Positions 37,033-45,552 of a stretch of DNA of 64,000 bases are shown in pieces (position 1 is the stretch's first letter; each line of letters begins with the position of its first letter). The stretch spans positions 124,001 to 188,000 of the forward strand of contig NZ_WQBE01000002.1 of assembly GCF_013032005.1 (NCBI RefSeq), in the 5' to 3' direction. Made by a program: the position numbers and the translations under genes. The stretch comes from Ruegeria atlantica. Lineage in GTDB: Bacteria > Pseudomonadota > Alphaproteobacteria > Rhodobacterales > Rhodobacteraceae. The notes beneath the pieces were generated by a model. It worked only from the letters and a program-made list of their open reading frames with translations. It did no database searches and was not told the DNA's origin.

Positions 37033-38055
37033 TTAGAAGTTGAACCAGACACCAAAGTCGGCCTGAATCCGGCCGTCGTCGTCACCGTCTTTAACTTCGC
37101 CAACGGCACCACGCAGTGTAGCGCCCGCACCCAGATCATAGATGGCGCCCACACCGATGTTGCGCGTGTCATTATCGGCCGATCCGTCACCATAGACCAG
37201 CTGCAACGTGGTCGCTGCACCCAGGTTATAGGCGACCGAGAAACCGTAAGCAGTGCCGTTTTCATCATCATCGGCCACATCGTCGTCCGCCAGGAACAGC
37301 GTTCCGTAGAAGTCATTGAATTCGGCACCCAAAGTGAAGACGGTCAGGCTTTCCTTTTCGACACCATCTCCTTCATCGGTTTCACCATAAACCAGCGAGG
37401 CGGTGATGTTGTTGAAAGTATAAGCCGCACTTACGTCCCAACGGTCACGGTCCGTGGTTGCGCCAGTGCCATTGTTTGCAAAGATGGTGTTCTGGTCGTA
37501 GGACGCCGAAACAGCAAAATCACCAACGGTGTACTGGAAGAACACGGCATTGTCGCCCGAACCGGTCGATTCATACTCGAGGAACGAGTAGTTCACGCCC
37601 GAATACTGACCCAGAAACTCTTCCAGGCCGGGCTCGGTGCCGAAATAGTCATCCAGGTTGTCGAATGAACCGGCCACGTTGCCGGCGTCAACACGTAAGC
37701 CACCATAGATAACAGAGAACCGCGCGCCGTTCAGACCGGCGTTGTTGGCTTCACCAGTGTCGGAGTCTTCGTCGGCCTGCAGACGAACACGACCTTCAAA
37801 CCGAACGCCACCGTCAGTTTCCGTGAAGCCGTCAATATTCAGACGGAAACGTGAGATCAGGATGGCCTCGTCAGAATCTGCCGTGAATTGGTTTACCGTA
37901 CCATTGGCTGTGGTGGTGGTCAGTGTCGTGTTCTGACGGTCCTCAAGGTAACCAATACCAAAACGGCCATAGCCGCTGAGGTTGATGCCGGATTCGGCCG
38001 CTGCGATGCCTGCGGTTGCAATTGTTGCGGTCGACGCAAAAAGAAGTTGTTTCAT
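37033..38055 (-). CDS. Outer-membrane porin
   Basis: A 340-residue protein with a signal peptide (MKQLLFASTATIATAGIAAAES). It is followed by alternating beta strands (GINLSGYGRFGIGYLED, RFEGRVRLQ) and ends with the porin C-terminal aromatic (IQADFGVWFNF). It is rich in Asp/Asn/Gly and low in Lys, typical of marine alphaproteobacterial trimeric porins. A 374-bp upstream region with an AT-rich core probably holds its promoter. Confidence 0.9.
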   Translation of the reverse strand: MKQLLFASTATIATAGIAAAESGINLSGYGRFGIGYLEDRQNTTLTTTTANGTVNQFTADSDEAILISRFRLNIDGFTETDGGVRFEGRVRLQADEDSDTGEANNAGLNGARFSVIYGGLRVDAGNVAGSFDNLDDYFGTEPGLEEFLGQYSGVNYSFLEYESTGSGDNAVFFQYTVGDFAVSASYDQNTIFANNGTGATTDRDRWDVSAAYTFNNITASLVYGETDEGDGVEKESLTVFTLGAEFNDFYGTLFLADDDVADDDENGTAYGFSVAYNLGAATTLQLVYGDGSADNDTRNIGVGAIYDLGAGATLRGAVGEVKDGDDDGRIQADFGVWFNF

Positions 38056-38429
38056 GATAAGTCCATGAGAGTGAGAGGAGTTTGGCTACAAAGTGTGGCT
38101 GAGCGCCTAGTCGAACAAATCGCGGGCATGCTCAACAGGGCCCGCGGACATTCGAACGTCTTGCCCTCGGCTTGCGTTGCAACTTTGCACAGGTGAAATC
38201 AGATAAACAAATTTTTATTATTTATTTTTAGATAATTAGCATAGCTTCCAGAAGCCGTTACAAAAAGTTGATCGCAGAAAAAGGCCGCGACCTCTTTAAT
38301 TTAAAGAGACTGGCCCAATAGCCGTAAATGGTGTTTTCGATACTCATGCCAACGCCTTACGGCCACGCTGATCGGCAAAATCCAACGCTTTCGAATATAC
38401 CTGCTCAGCCTGCCAAGCTCTTCGGCAGA
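38056..38429. other. Gene-free stretch between porin and tonB, likely porin control region
   Basis: No coding frame is convincing. The centre (about 38195-38250) is strongly AT-rich against a GC-rich background, with runs of T and ATTATTTATTTTTAG. This fits the upstream promoter region of the highly expressed porin on the minus strand. No clear terminator for the tonB operon was found. Confidence 0.4.
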
Positions 38430-39575
38430 TCAGTTGCCGTAATAGACAAAAGACAGCGACCGGCTGACACCTCCGGGCGGTTTCGGAAAGGGTGAGGCCG
38501 CTGCCACCTGTGCCTTGGCTGCCCGTTCAAGATCCGGTGTGCCGTTGGTATCCACCACTTCGACATAATCCAGGGTTCCGTCCGGCTTGATCACGAAAAA
38601 CACCCTCGCAAAGCCCCGCGCTGCTGTATAGACGATCGGCGCGCGGTTCAGGTGAACCAGAACCTCTCCAGCATAATTCGTCCGGTCAGAATTTCCGGGC
38701 CCACGCCCGCCTGAGCGCCTGCCGCTATTGCCCGATGTAAACCTGTCGACACCTCGGCGTGCGTATGTGGTCAGGGGGGATTCAATTTCGCGCGATGGAT
38801 ACCGAAGGTTGCTGAAATCCCGCACGCTACGCAACACGTCCCGCGGTTCAGACTGTGGGCGACGATCCGGCAGTTGTGGGCGGATCGAAGAGGCCACGGC
38901 CAGCTCTGATCCTTCGCTGCTTTCCTCTGCCTGCGGTGCGGATTCGGCTTGGGCTGAGGGAATATCGGGCTCGACCGCCTCGCTTTCGGTGGGGATATCC
39001 GGCGCAACTGATGGCAATACGTCTTCCGACGGGTCCGGCAGCGCGGCAAGCTGCTCGGCCTCAACCGGTTCAGGTGCCGCGGCCTCAGTAATCGGCTCGG
39101 TTACCTCGGGGTTGCTTTCTGGGACTTCGACAACCTCGGCAGTTTCTACGTCCGGAGTTTCTTCCACCTCGTCACTGGCGCTCTGGTCGCCATCCGTGGT
39201 CTCTTGGGGTTCGGGGGCTTCTGACTCGACCGGTTCGGGGGAAACGGGCTGCAACACTTCTGAGGTGCCCGTATCGGGCGCAAAGGTTTGTTGGGGATCG
39301 TCCGAGGCCACATGCACTTCGCTGGTTGGAATCTCGGCAGGTTCGGGCGGGTCTTCGACCGGAGGTTCAGGCGTTTCCTCCGGTTCGGGTTCAACAGGTT
39401 CAGCGACGGCTTCAACCAGATCTTCGAAACTGTTGCCCAGTTCAACCCTGTCGGGTGTATCAGTGTCACCTGATTGTCCGGTCAGTCTGGGTGCGGTCAG
39501 GCTTAGCCCCGTCAGATGCAGCAGCAGCGACAGAAGCGCGGCCAGAACCGCAATGACCACCGACCCCCGGATCAT
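38430..39575 (-). CDS. TonB-like energy transducer
   Basis: A 381-residue protein. It has one N-terminal membrane helix (SVVIAVLAALLSLLLHLTGLSL), then about 230 residues very rich in Glu, Pro, Ser and Val that would span the periplasm. The C-terminal TonB domain is present (YTAARGFARVFFVIKPDGTLDYVEVVDTNG, then AQVAAASPFPKPPGG). It is last in an operon with two ExbD-type and one ExbB-type gene, overlapping ExbD by 4 bp. No TonB-dependent receptor is encoded nearby. Confidence 0.85.
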   Translation of the reverse strand: MIRGSVVIAVLAALLSLLLHLTGLSLTAPRLTGQSGDTDTPDRVELGNSFEDLVEAVAEPVEPEPEETPEPPVEDPPEPAEIPTSEVHVASDDPQQTFAPDTGTSEVLQPVSPEPVESEAPEPQETTDGDQSASDEVEETPDVETAEVVEVPESNPEVTEPITEAAAPEPVEAEQLAALPDPSEDVLPSVAPDIPTESEAVEPDIPSAQAESAPQAEESSEGSELAVASSIRPQLPDRRPQSEPRDVLRSVRDFSNLRYPSREIESPLTTYARRGVDRFTSGNSGRRSGGRGPGNSDRTNYAGEVLVHLNRAPIVYTAARGFARVFFVIKPDGTLDYVEVVDTNGTPDLERAAKAQVAAASPFPKPPGGVSRSLSFVYYGN

Positions 39576-39949
39576 TCCAGCGCCTTTTCGGTCACGACAA
39601 ACACGGATACGGCGCCCAGTCGCCGCAGTTCAGCCGTCACTTCCATCAGCCGAGCGCCCGGCGCCTCGCGATCCGGGACGATACGTACCGGTCCGGGGTC
39701 GCGCCCTGTCATATAGGTTTCGGGGTCCATCGGCGCGCCGCGAAAGCTGAGCGTTCCGTCCCGGTGTAACACCAGCGCATCGGGCGGTTCGCGGCCTTCC
39801 AACTCGGACGTGTCGACCAGATTCAGATCAGGGTCCAGCGGCGTGGCCACCGTTCCCGCGATCAGAAAGAAGATCAGCATCAGGAACACGACATTGATCA
39901 GCGCAATGGTCGAGTCGCGTTTGCGGCGGGGGCGGCCAGGACGGATCAT
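39572..39949 (-). CDS. ExbD/TolR family biopolymer transport protein (second copy)
   Basis: A 125-residue protein with one N-terminal helix (STIALINVVFLMLIFFLIAGTV) and a periplasmic domain. It has the ExbD spacing but, where ExbD normally has the conserved membrane Asp ('PLIDVIF'), this copy reads ALINVVF, with Asn in place of Asp. It overlaps both neighbours by 4 bp. It may be a structural partner without its own proton site. Confidence 0.83.
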   Translation of the reverse strand: MIRPGRPRRKRDSTIALINVVFLMLIFFLIAGTVATPLDPDLNLVDTSELEGREPPDALVLHRDGTLSFRGAPMDPETYMTGRDPGPVRIVPDREAPGARLMEVTAELRRLGAVSVFVVTEKALE

Positions 39950-40311
39950 TCCAGCACCAGAACGCTGAGGCCCTCGCGCCCGCGCAGCAAAACCAGCAGG
40001 TCCACCAGCCGCTGCGCCGTCGTGTCAGGGTCCAAACTGACCAGCACCTGCCCGGTCGTCACCTGTGTGGTCAGGTCCGCAAGCGTGACCGGAGTACCGT
40101 TCAGAACCAGCCTTTCTTCTCCCAGCTGCACAAAGGCGCGATCTTGAGGTGTGTCCGCGGTCGGGTTGCCCGCTGTGGCAGCGCTCAGCTCGATCTCGCC
40201 ATATTTGGAAAAGGTCGAGGTCAGCATGAAAAACAGCAGCAACAGAAAGATCACGTCGATGAGCGGTGTCATCGCCAGTGGTCGCCTGACAAAGGGTGCG
40301 AGGTTACGCAT
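39946..40311 (-). CDS. exbD: ExbD/TolR family biopolymer transport protein
   Basis: A 121-residue protein with the canonical ExbD motif MTPLIDVIFLLLLFFMLTSTF; the Asp in LIDV is the proton-relay residue. A short periplasmic domain follows. It lies between an ExbB-type gene (8-bp overlap) and a second ExbD-like gene. Confidence 0.9.
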   Translation of the reverse strand: MRNLAPFVRRPLAMTPLIDVIFLLLLFFMLTSTFSKYGEIELSAATAGNPTADTPQDRAFVQLGEERLVLNGTPVTLADLTTQVTTGQVLVSLDPDTTAQRLVDLLVLLRGREGLSVLVLE

Positions 40312-40969
40312 GTCCGGGCGTGGCCGCCATGCTCTGTGCGTCCTCGGCCAGCGGGATGGCCTGCCCCGGCACCAGTACGGTGCGCAGCGCCTTGTCGGCG
40401 AACACCCGTTCCCGTGCGGTGCGGCTTTCGAACCACGACAGCACCATCGAGGTCGGCATCGCCACCGCCAGGCCCACCGCAGTGGTCACCAGCGCCACCC
40501 AGATACCACCCGCCAACAGCGACGGATCAACCGAGGACCCGGCGGTTTGCAGACTGCGGAACGCTTCGATCATGCCCAGAACCGTACCAAACAGACCCAA
40601 CAGCGGCGCCAGCTGCGCCACCGTATCCAGCAGACGGAAACCACGTTCAAGCCCGGCCAGCGCCAGCCCCGCCTCGGCATCCAACCGTTGATCCAGACCG
40701 GGTGCGTCCGGCGCATCCATCGCCACGCCGACCAGCGGCGCAAGATAGCTGTTGCTTTTGGCCAGTCGCGCGCGGGCGGCTTGCTTGTCACCGGCATCCC
40801 AAGCGTCCAGCGCCTGCGACAGCACCCGGTGCCGACCAACACCCGAGGCGGCGAATTGCCAAAGCTTGTAAAGCGTCACCGCCAGCGTCACCACGGACAT
40901 GGCGATCAGGATGGCCACAACCGGCCCGCCCAGGGCCAGAATTTCGCGCAGGGCGTCAAGAATACTCAT
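40304..40969 (-). CDS. exbB: ExbB/TolQ/MotA family proton channel protein
   Basis: A 221-residue protein with three membrane helices, first at GGPVVAILIAMSVVTLAVTLYKLW. The typical MotA/TolQ/ExbB block is AQLAPLLGLFGTVLGMIEAF followed by GIWVALVTTAVGLAVAMPTSM. It forms the stator pentamer around ExbD that powers TonB. It overlaps the upstream small secreted-protein gene by 4 bp. Confidence 0.92.
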   Translation of the reverse strand: MSILDALREILALGGPVVAILIAMSVVTLAVTLYKLWQFAASGVGRHRVLSQALDAWDAGDKQAARARLAKSNSYLAPLVGVAMDAPDAPGLDQRLDAEAGLALAGLERGFRLLDTVAQLAPLLGLFGTVLGMIEAFRSLQTAGSSVDPSLLAGGIWVALVTTAVGLAVAMPTSMVLSWFESRTARERVFADKALRTVLVPGQAIPLAEDAQSMAATPGHA

Positions 40970-41394
40970 CCCAAAAGCTCCACTTCAGTACGGCTGCGCA
41001 AGGTTGGTGTTTTGTCGCAGATTTCGCTGTCAGCACCGTCGACGGTACAGCCGCTTAGCCCATTGATCAGAACCCGCCCAAGATTTTCACAGGCGATGTC
41101 GCGTACATCAAACTGACGCACGCGGGGGCGTTCCGCTGGCAGGTCCCGAAATCCAAAAAGGGTAAAGCGTTCGAACACACCAGCGGCATCGAAAATCACC
41201 ACCTGATAATTGGCAGTGTCGATCGCCGTTGCAGTTTCGTTTTCGACCAGAAAGGTCAAACGGCAGGCGCCTTCGACATCTTCAGTCGCGTTCAGCTCGA
41301 CCACCAACCCCGGCGCATCCTTCGCCGTTTGGGCCTGAGCCGCAAAGGGCAGCGTGCTAACGATGGCAGCAAGGGCCAAAGGGCGAAACTTCAT
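40966..41394 (-). CDS. Small secreted protein, first gene of the TonB/ExbBD operon
   Basis: A 142-residue protein with a signal peptide (KFRPLALAAIVSTLPFAAQAQ). The mature part has four Cys (GACRLTF, DIACENLG, SGCTVDG, SEICDKTP) that could form two disulfides. Its beta-rich pattern (VVELNATEDVEGACRLTFLVENET) suggests an Ig-like or receptor-like periplasmic domain. The family is known only as a companion of exbB in Rhodobacteraceae. It overlaps exbB by 4 bp. Confidence 0.75.
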   Translation of the reverse strand: MKFRPLALAAIVSTLPFAAQAQTAKDAPGLVVELNATEDVEGACRLTFLVENETATAIDTANYQVVIFDAAGVFERFTLFGFRDLPAERPRVRQFDVRDIACENLGRVLINGLSGCTVDGADSEICDKTPTLRSRTEVELLG

Positions 41395-41786
41395 GAATAC
41401 GCTCCCAATTGTTTCACGCAGGCAGAGGTTCTGACAGCGCTATGTCCGTCTTATCCAAGACCGCTGGGGCGCGAAAGGGTTGCGGACATCTTTGTGATAA
41501 AGTGCGATTTTCGACCCGTTCAACCCTATTGCCGGGTCAAGGGCAACAGCGTGCTGCTCTAGTTGATGTCACTGGGGCAGTTGCGGGCAGTCCTATGTGT
41601 CATCGCGCAGTCCACTCACTGGCACGAACAGACTTACATGTCGGACCTGCGCCCACTTCAGGTCTGATCGGCTTAAATTTCTCGTTCGCAAGCACACTCA
41701 CACGTGAATAGCTATCGGGGAAGGGGTGCAAACAAACCTCGTGGTAACGTCAGCTTCTGCTCCACGACAAATCTTGCTTTTGTTGA
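41395..41786. other. Gene-free chromosomal flank left of the island
   Basis: I see no convincing gene here. It spans the promoter region of the TonB/ExbBD operon (minus strand) and runs up to the left copy of the island's 50-bp repeat. Confidence 0.4.
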
Positions 41787-41836
41787 AAAAGTGGTGAGCC
41801 GTGCAGGATTCGAACCTGCGACCCACTGATTAAAAG
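41787..41836. repeat. attL: displaced 3' half of tRNA-Lys, 50-bp direct repeat
   Basis: It begins AAAAGTGGTGAGCC and ends CACTGATTAAAAG, and is identical to 49365-49414. After position 41836 the sequence no longer forms a tRNA (the 5' half is missing). Confidence 0.92.
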
Positions 41837-41968
41837 AACGGCCAGAGCCAATTCTCTACATTTCGCCAGATTTCGCCACACTAACAAAAATGAAGCAAAA
41901 ACAGTAATTTAAGTTGACCACCGTTGCGCCTTGAAGTCATGACTTACTCCAGAATTCACCGCCATTTT

Positions 41969-41987
41969 GCTTCCGTATAGCTTCCGG
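41969..41987 (+). repeat. Terminal repeat (possible integrase arm site), left end
   Basis: GCTTCCGTATAGCTTCCGG occurs 133 bp inside attL. A near-identical 19-mer (one base different) lies 62 bp inside attR at 49285-49303 in the same orientation. An inverted CGGAAGC copy follows at 41994-42002. A tandem ATTTCGCCA pair lies nearby at about 41862-41879. Confidence 0.6.
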
Positions 41988-42018
41988 AAGCAGGCCGGAA
42001 GCAAGGAGTGTTCTGGAT

Positions 42019-43203
42019 ATGTTCAAACTGACCAAACGCGCAGTTGAGGGGTTTTCAATTGAGGCCAAGGAATACCTTGTCTGGGACCGGGACATGCGCG
42101 GCTTTGGCCTGCGGGTTTATCCCTCCGGCAAAAAGACCTATCTGGTTCAGTACCGGGCCGGACGCCGGACGCGACGGATCACCATCGGCCAACACGGCGT
42201 TCTGACCGCCGAGGAAGCCCGGACGCAGGCCAAGCAGCTTCTGGGTGACGTTGCGCGCGGGTCGGACCCTTCTGCCGAAAAACAGGCCAAACGACGCGCA
42301 CCGACCGTGGCGGGACTCTGTGATCGTTTCCTTGAAGAATATGTCGACCAACATTGCAAGCCGACCACCGCCCGTGACTATCACAGCGTCATTCGCCGGT
42401 TCATCCGCCCCAAGCTTGGTCCTATCCCGATTGCCGAAGTGACCCGCGCCGACGTGGTGGCGTTTCATCACGGGTTGCGCGAAACGCCCTATCAGGCCAA
42501 CCGGGCGGCAGCGATGTTGTCGAAGCTTTTCAATCTGGCCGAGGATTGGGGATTGCGGCAACCGAGCTCGAACCCTGCGCGCCGGATCAAGAAATTCCGC
42601 GAAGAAGAAAAGAAACGCTACCTGTCAGACGCGGAACAGATAAGGCTTGGCGAGGTGCTGGCAGAGGCGTTGGAAGACGGCACAGAGACTGTCTACGTGG
42701 TTTCGGCCCTGCTGCTGCTGATCTACACCGGATGCCGCCTCAGTGAGATTCTGACGCTGCGCTGGGACTATGTGACGTCGCACCATCTGGAATTGCCGGA
42801 CAGCAAGACCGGTCGCCGCCGCATCCCCTTGCCGAGGGAAGCCTACGACATCCTGATGGACCTGCCCCGGCAACCGGAAAACCCTTACGTTATATTAGGC
42901 GAGTCGGAGACCGGGCCGCTCAACAACCTGCAAAAGCCGTGGCGGCGTATACGTAAGGCGGCTGGTCTGGAAGACGTCCGTATACACGATCTCAGGCACA
43001 CATACGCTTCGGTGGCGATGAAAGACGGGATCGACCCGTTTACCCTTAAGGAGATTATGGGTCACAAAAACTTAACAACGACACTGCGATACGCGCATCT
43101 TGCCGATGATGCAGTTCAGAGTGCGGCGGGGTCGGTTGCAGCCCGGTTGGCACGTGCTGTCCGCCGGGACATTCGTTCTGCACCCTTGAGGGCTGTCAGC
43201 TAG
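42019..43203 (+). CDS. int: Tyrosine-type integrase (P4-like, arm-binding domain)
   Basis: A 394-residue tyrosine recombinase. It starts with a DUF4102-type arm-binding domain (LVWDRDMRGFGLRVYPSGKKTYLVQYR). A SAM-like core-binding domain follows, then the catalytic domain with Arg in YTGCRLSEIL, HDLRHTYASV, GHKNLTTTLRYAHL (His and the nucleophile Tyr). All catalytic residues appear intact. AAGGAG lies just before ATG. It sits directly inside the left boundary and should catalyse integration at and excision from tRNA-Lys. Confidence 0.96.
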   Translation: MFKLTKRAVEGFSIEAKEYLVWDRDMRGFGLRVYPSGKKTYLVQYRAGRRTRRITIGQHGVLTAEEARTQAKQLLGDVARGSDPSAEKQAKRRAPTVAGLCDRFLEEYVDQHCKPTTARDYHSVIRRFIRPKLGPIPIAEVTRADVVAFHHGLRETPYQANRAAAMLSKLFNLAEDWGLRQPSSNPARRIKKFREEEKKRYLSDAEQIRLGEVLAEALEDGTETVYVVSALLLLIYTGCRLSEILTLRWDYVTSHHLELPDSKTGRRRIPLPREAYDILMDLPRQPENPYVILGESETGPLNNLQKPWRRIRKAAGLEDVRIHDLRHTYASVAMKDGIDPFTLKEIMGHKNLTTTLRYAHLADDAVQSAAGSVAARLARAVRRDIRSAPLRAVS

Positions 43204-43385
43204 TCGAAAAAAGAGGTCCAGTGAAGAAAGTTCACCATGCACCCATAGTGCTGCAATTGATCACTATTGGCAGATTCGAACAAAAGACTGGCGTTGAGTC
43301 ACAATTCTAAATGGCGTTAGGTGGTTATGTCGTTCAGACTTTGGATTTCAGTAAGTTAAGGTTGCTATCGCCCAGCGAGGAGAAA

Positions 43386-43631
43386 ATGCCCGCAGAATTC
43401 TGGTTAGCGTTGTTGGTGGAAATCATTCTGTGCGCGTCTCTGATTAGCTCAACACGCAGCTTCTTCGAACGACTTCTGGAAACCAAGCCATCAGGTAAAA
43501 ATAGGGATCCTAAACGTCACCGTCCCGAGAGAGGTAATCGGACCAATCTCAGAGCTGTTCTCGAAGCCGAAGGACAGGAACCACTTGGGCTGTGGCATCG
43601 CGAGTCGCGGCGCTCAACCCGGCGTGGGTAA
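43386..43631 (+). CDS. Small protein with one membrane segment, unknown
   Basis: An 81-residue frame starting MPAEFWLALLVEIILC, with a single hydrophobic helix followed by a long Arg/Lys/Glu-rich tail that would be cytoplasmic. GAGGAG ends 3 bp before ATG 43386, so I prefer it to an in-frame ATG at 43311 that lacks an RBS. I recognise no family. It may be an island-specific gene. Confidence 0.45.
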   Translation: MPAEFWLALLVEIILCASLISSTRSFFERLLETKPSGKNRDPKRHRPERGNRTNLRAVLEAEGQEPLGLWHRESRRSTRRG

Positions 43632-43769
43632 GGTAGTTAAACACTAATACGCAGCAACGCCCGGTTAAAAAATTTTCACCAACATCGAAAAAGTCTCAGA
43701 TTGCCACTGTTAAGCCTCATTCTCGTAGTCAGTCCGAACCATAACCGCATGTATGTAAAGGAGTATTTC

Positions 43770-44135
43770 ATGCGCAGGTTTTTCACTGTCGTTGCCCTGT
43801 TGCCTTTTGTTGCTGCCTGCGCGCAGTCGCCGGATAAGGTCGGTGCCACGTATGTCAGCCCGGCTATCTTCGATGGGCGTTCGTGCCAGCAGTTGCACGC
43901 CGAGCGCAACCAGATTGCAAGCAACGTAAAAAAGTTGACGGCGGACCAAAAGAAAGCCGCGACGGATGACGCGGTTATCACAGGCGTGACACTGGTTCTT
44001 TTCTGGCCTGCCGCGTTAGCAATGGCTGCGACACAGGATCATGCCGACCAGTTGGCGGCGGCCAAAGGTAACTACGACGCCATCACGCAGGCCATGCAGA
44101 CGAAGAACTGCCCCCAAATCGGCGTGACTGGCTAA
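43770..44135 (+). CDS. Island-encoded lipoprotein
   Basis: A 121-residue protein with a lipoprotein signal (MRRFFTVVALLPFVAACA, lipobox VAAC). A helical part with SCQQLHAERNQIASNVKKL follows, then a hydrophobic segment AVITGVTLVLFWPAALAMA and a final Cys. Similar short lipoproteins occur in prophages and islands; the function is unknown. AAGGAG 6 bp upstream supports the start. A strong terminator follows. Confidence 0.75.
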   Translation: MRRFFTVVALLPFVAACAQSPDKVGATYVSPAIFDGRSCQQLHAERNQIASNVKKLTADQKKAATDDAVITGVTLVLFWPAALAMAATQDHADQLAAAKGNYDAITQAMQTKNCPQIGVTG

Positions 44136-44156
44136 AACTGCCAAGCAGCAACAAGG

Positions 44157-44190
44157 AAAGGGGAGCATGAAGGTGTGCTCCTTTTTCTTA
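44157..44190 (+). terminator. Rho-independent terminator after the lipoprotein gene
   Basis: AAAGGGGAGCA pairs with TGCTCCTTTTT around an 8-base loop and runs into a T-rich tract. Confidence 0.85.
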
Positions 44191-44310
44191 CGGTGCTTTT
44201 CCACCAACAACTATTTGAGTAATGCGGCACGCCTCAAAGACCGTGCTCAAGAAACTCAGCATTCGAGGCCTCACATAAGAGAACCTCAGCACTGCGGGTT
44301 GTTCAGTAAC

Positions 44311-44375
44311 GTTACCTTACATAGGGAAAGCAGCAGGGGATTGAGCGCTCTACGTATAGGTTACGTTACATAGGG
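44311..44375 (+). repeat. Two 16-bp direct repeats upstream of an unknown gene
   Basis: GTTACCTTACATAGGG (44311-44326) and GTTACGTTACATAGGG (44360-44375) differ at one base and are 49 bp apart start to start. A weaker GTACGTTAGATA lies at 44391. They end about 48 bp before the ATG at 44423 and could be regulator or initiator binding sites. Confidence 0.6.
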
Positions 44376-44422
44376 CACCACACAGCAACCGTACGTTAGA
44401 TAACAATACAGGCTCAGGGTTT

Positions 44423-45091
44423 ATGCTGGATAACCAGGACAAGAAATGCGAATTGGATTTCGAAAACATGTGGAAGCAGATGCAACTCCCCTTACCAATC
44501 GCGGAAGGGTTTGTTGCAGACATTGGTTGGATTGCTCAGCACTACCACCCCAAAGACCGGCGCATAACACCACTGCCAGCGAAAGAGCGCAAAGCGATCT
44601 ACAGCAAGCTGGACAAGACCATCAGTTCTTTGCTGGAGCAGCTTTCCTGCCTGCCACCCTCCATCCAATGGGATTTTGACGAGGTGGGTATGGGTAACGA
44701 GCCGGAAAACTACTTTGAAGACTCTTTGGGTTCTGATCACGAAGGTCTTGGCTACAGCGAACATCTCGTTGAAGCGGTTCAAGAAAAACTACCGAATATT
44801 CAATTCCTGATTGGCGAGGCACTGGAACAGCACAAGCGTCCGCGTGCCAGACCGAAGCAAAATGAAAATCTGGAAGAAACAATTCAGCGGCTCGCGCAGG
44901 TCTTCCAGCACTATACTGGTCGCGATCCGATGGAGAAGCACCGCTACGACGAAACCGACGCTGACCAGCCTTACAAAAACGACTTCTTTAGTTTCCTATA
45001 TGCATTCTTCTGGGTTGATCCCAACCACAAGTTCCCGACATCGCAAGCCATCGGAAACGCTACATTGCGCGTGTTTGGCCTTAAAAAATAG
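44423..45091 (+). CDS. Unknown island protein
   Basis: A 222-residue, mostly helical, charged and soluble protein (ELDFENMWKQMQLPLPIAEG; ENLEETIQRLAQVFQHYTGRDP). The C-terminal FFSFLYAFFWVDPNHKFPTSQAIGNATLR region looks like a small folded unit. No known motif is recognised. Its promoter region carries the 16-bp direct repeats. It could be a regulator or replication accessory, but nothing in the sequence decides this. Confidence 0.7.
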   Translation: MLDNQDKKCELDFENMWKQMQLPLPIAEGFVADIGWIAQHYHPKDRRITPLPAKERKAIYSKLDKTISSLLEQLSCLPPSIQWDFDEVGMGNEPENYFEDSLGSDHEGLGYSEHLVEAVQEKLPNIQFLIGEALEQHKRPRARPKQNENLEETIQRLAQVFQHYTGRDPMEKHRYDETDADQPYKNDFFSFLYAFFWVDPNHKFPTSQAIGNATLRVFGLKK

Positions 45092-45095
45092 GGGA

Positions 45096-45131
45096 TGTCA
45101 TATATAGGCAATTTTTGAGCCATATATGACA
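45096..45131. promoter_or_regulatory. Inverted repeat upstream of the AlpA-like gene
   Basis: TGTCATATAT (45096-45105) is mirrored by ATATATGACA (45122-45131), with inner GGC/GCC also pairing and a single unpaired A. It lies 63 bp before the AlpA-like start. There is no T-run, so an operator is more likely than a terminator. Confidence 0.55.
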
Positions 45132-45194
45132 TTAGAAAAATCCGTGCCTACGCTGCATTCTGGTTGCAACGAAACGAAATGCAGCGAGGCGACC

Positions 45195-45419
45195 ATGCAA
45201 GCACAGATTGATCCTGACTACTTCGACCGGCTTATCGACGAAAAAGAAGCCGCCAACTACCTTTGCTACTCCGTTCGTGCCTTGCAGAACTGGCGCGTTC
45301 GAGGCGGTGGGCCAATGTTCGTAAAAGTGTCCGGTCGCTCTGTCCGGTACACGCGCCGCGATCTGCAAAAGTGGATTGCCGAAAAGCGCGTCGCCAACAC
45401 AAGCGCCGCACCTTCCTAA
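45195..45419 (+). CDS. AlpA/MerR-type helix-turn-helix protein (excisionase-like)
   Basis: A 74-residue DNA-binding protein. The HTH_17-type winged helix is clear: LIDEKEAANYLCYSVRALQNWRVRGGGPMFVKV, then RSVRYTRRDLQKWIAEKRV. Such proteins serve as recombination directionality factors or transcription activators of integrase genes in P4-like elements. GAGG lies just before ATG 45195; an upstream in-frame start adds an unrelated leader. It sits downstream of the inverted repeat at 45096. Confidence 0.85.
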   Translation: MQAQIDPDYFDRLIDEKEAANYLCYSVRALQNWRVRGGGPMFVKVSGRSVRYTRRDLQKWIAEKRVANTSAAPS

Positions 45420-45552
45420 CATTCGAGTTTTGCCCGCTCAGAGTTGGCAGCGCTGAGCGGGATTTTGGGGCCGGATGGCTCTCAGGGGCGCGGGGTGTCG
45501 CCACCTCGCGCCCTTTCTGTGCCTGCCAAACGGTTCAAACAAGGAGTTCACC

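Noticed and set aside
38728..39750. A Ser/Gly-rich 340-codon plus-strand frame opposite tonB
   Set aside because: Its low-complexity repeats are the antisense of the Glu/Pro-rich TonB linker; no RBS or family.
41790..41860. A second tRNA-Lys gene at the left end of the island
   Set aside because: Only the 3' half (T arm, variable loop and anticodon 3' strand) is present; after 41836 the sequence diverges and no D arm or 5' acceptor strand forms, so it is an attachment-site remnant.
44167..44373. A 68-codon frame after the lipoprotein gene
   Set aside because: It begins inside the terminator hairpin and spans the direct repeats; no RBS or family.
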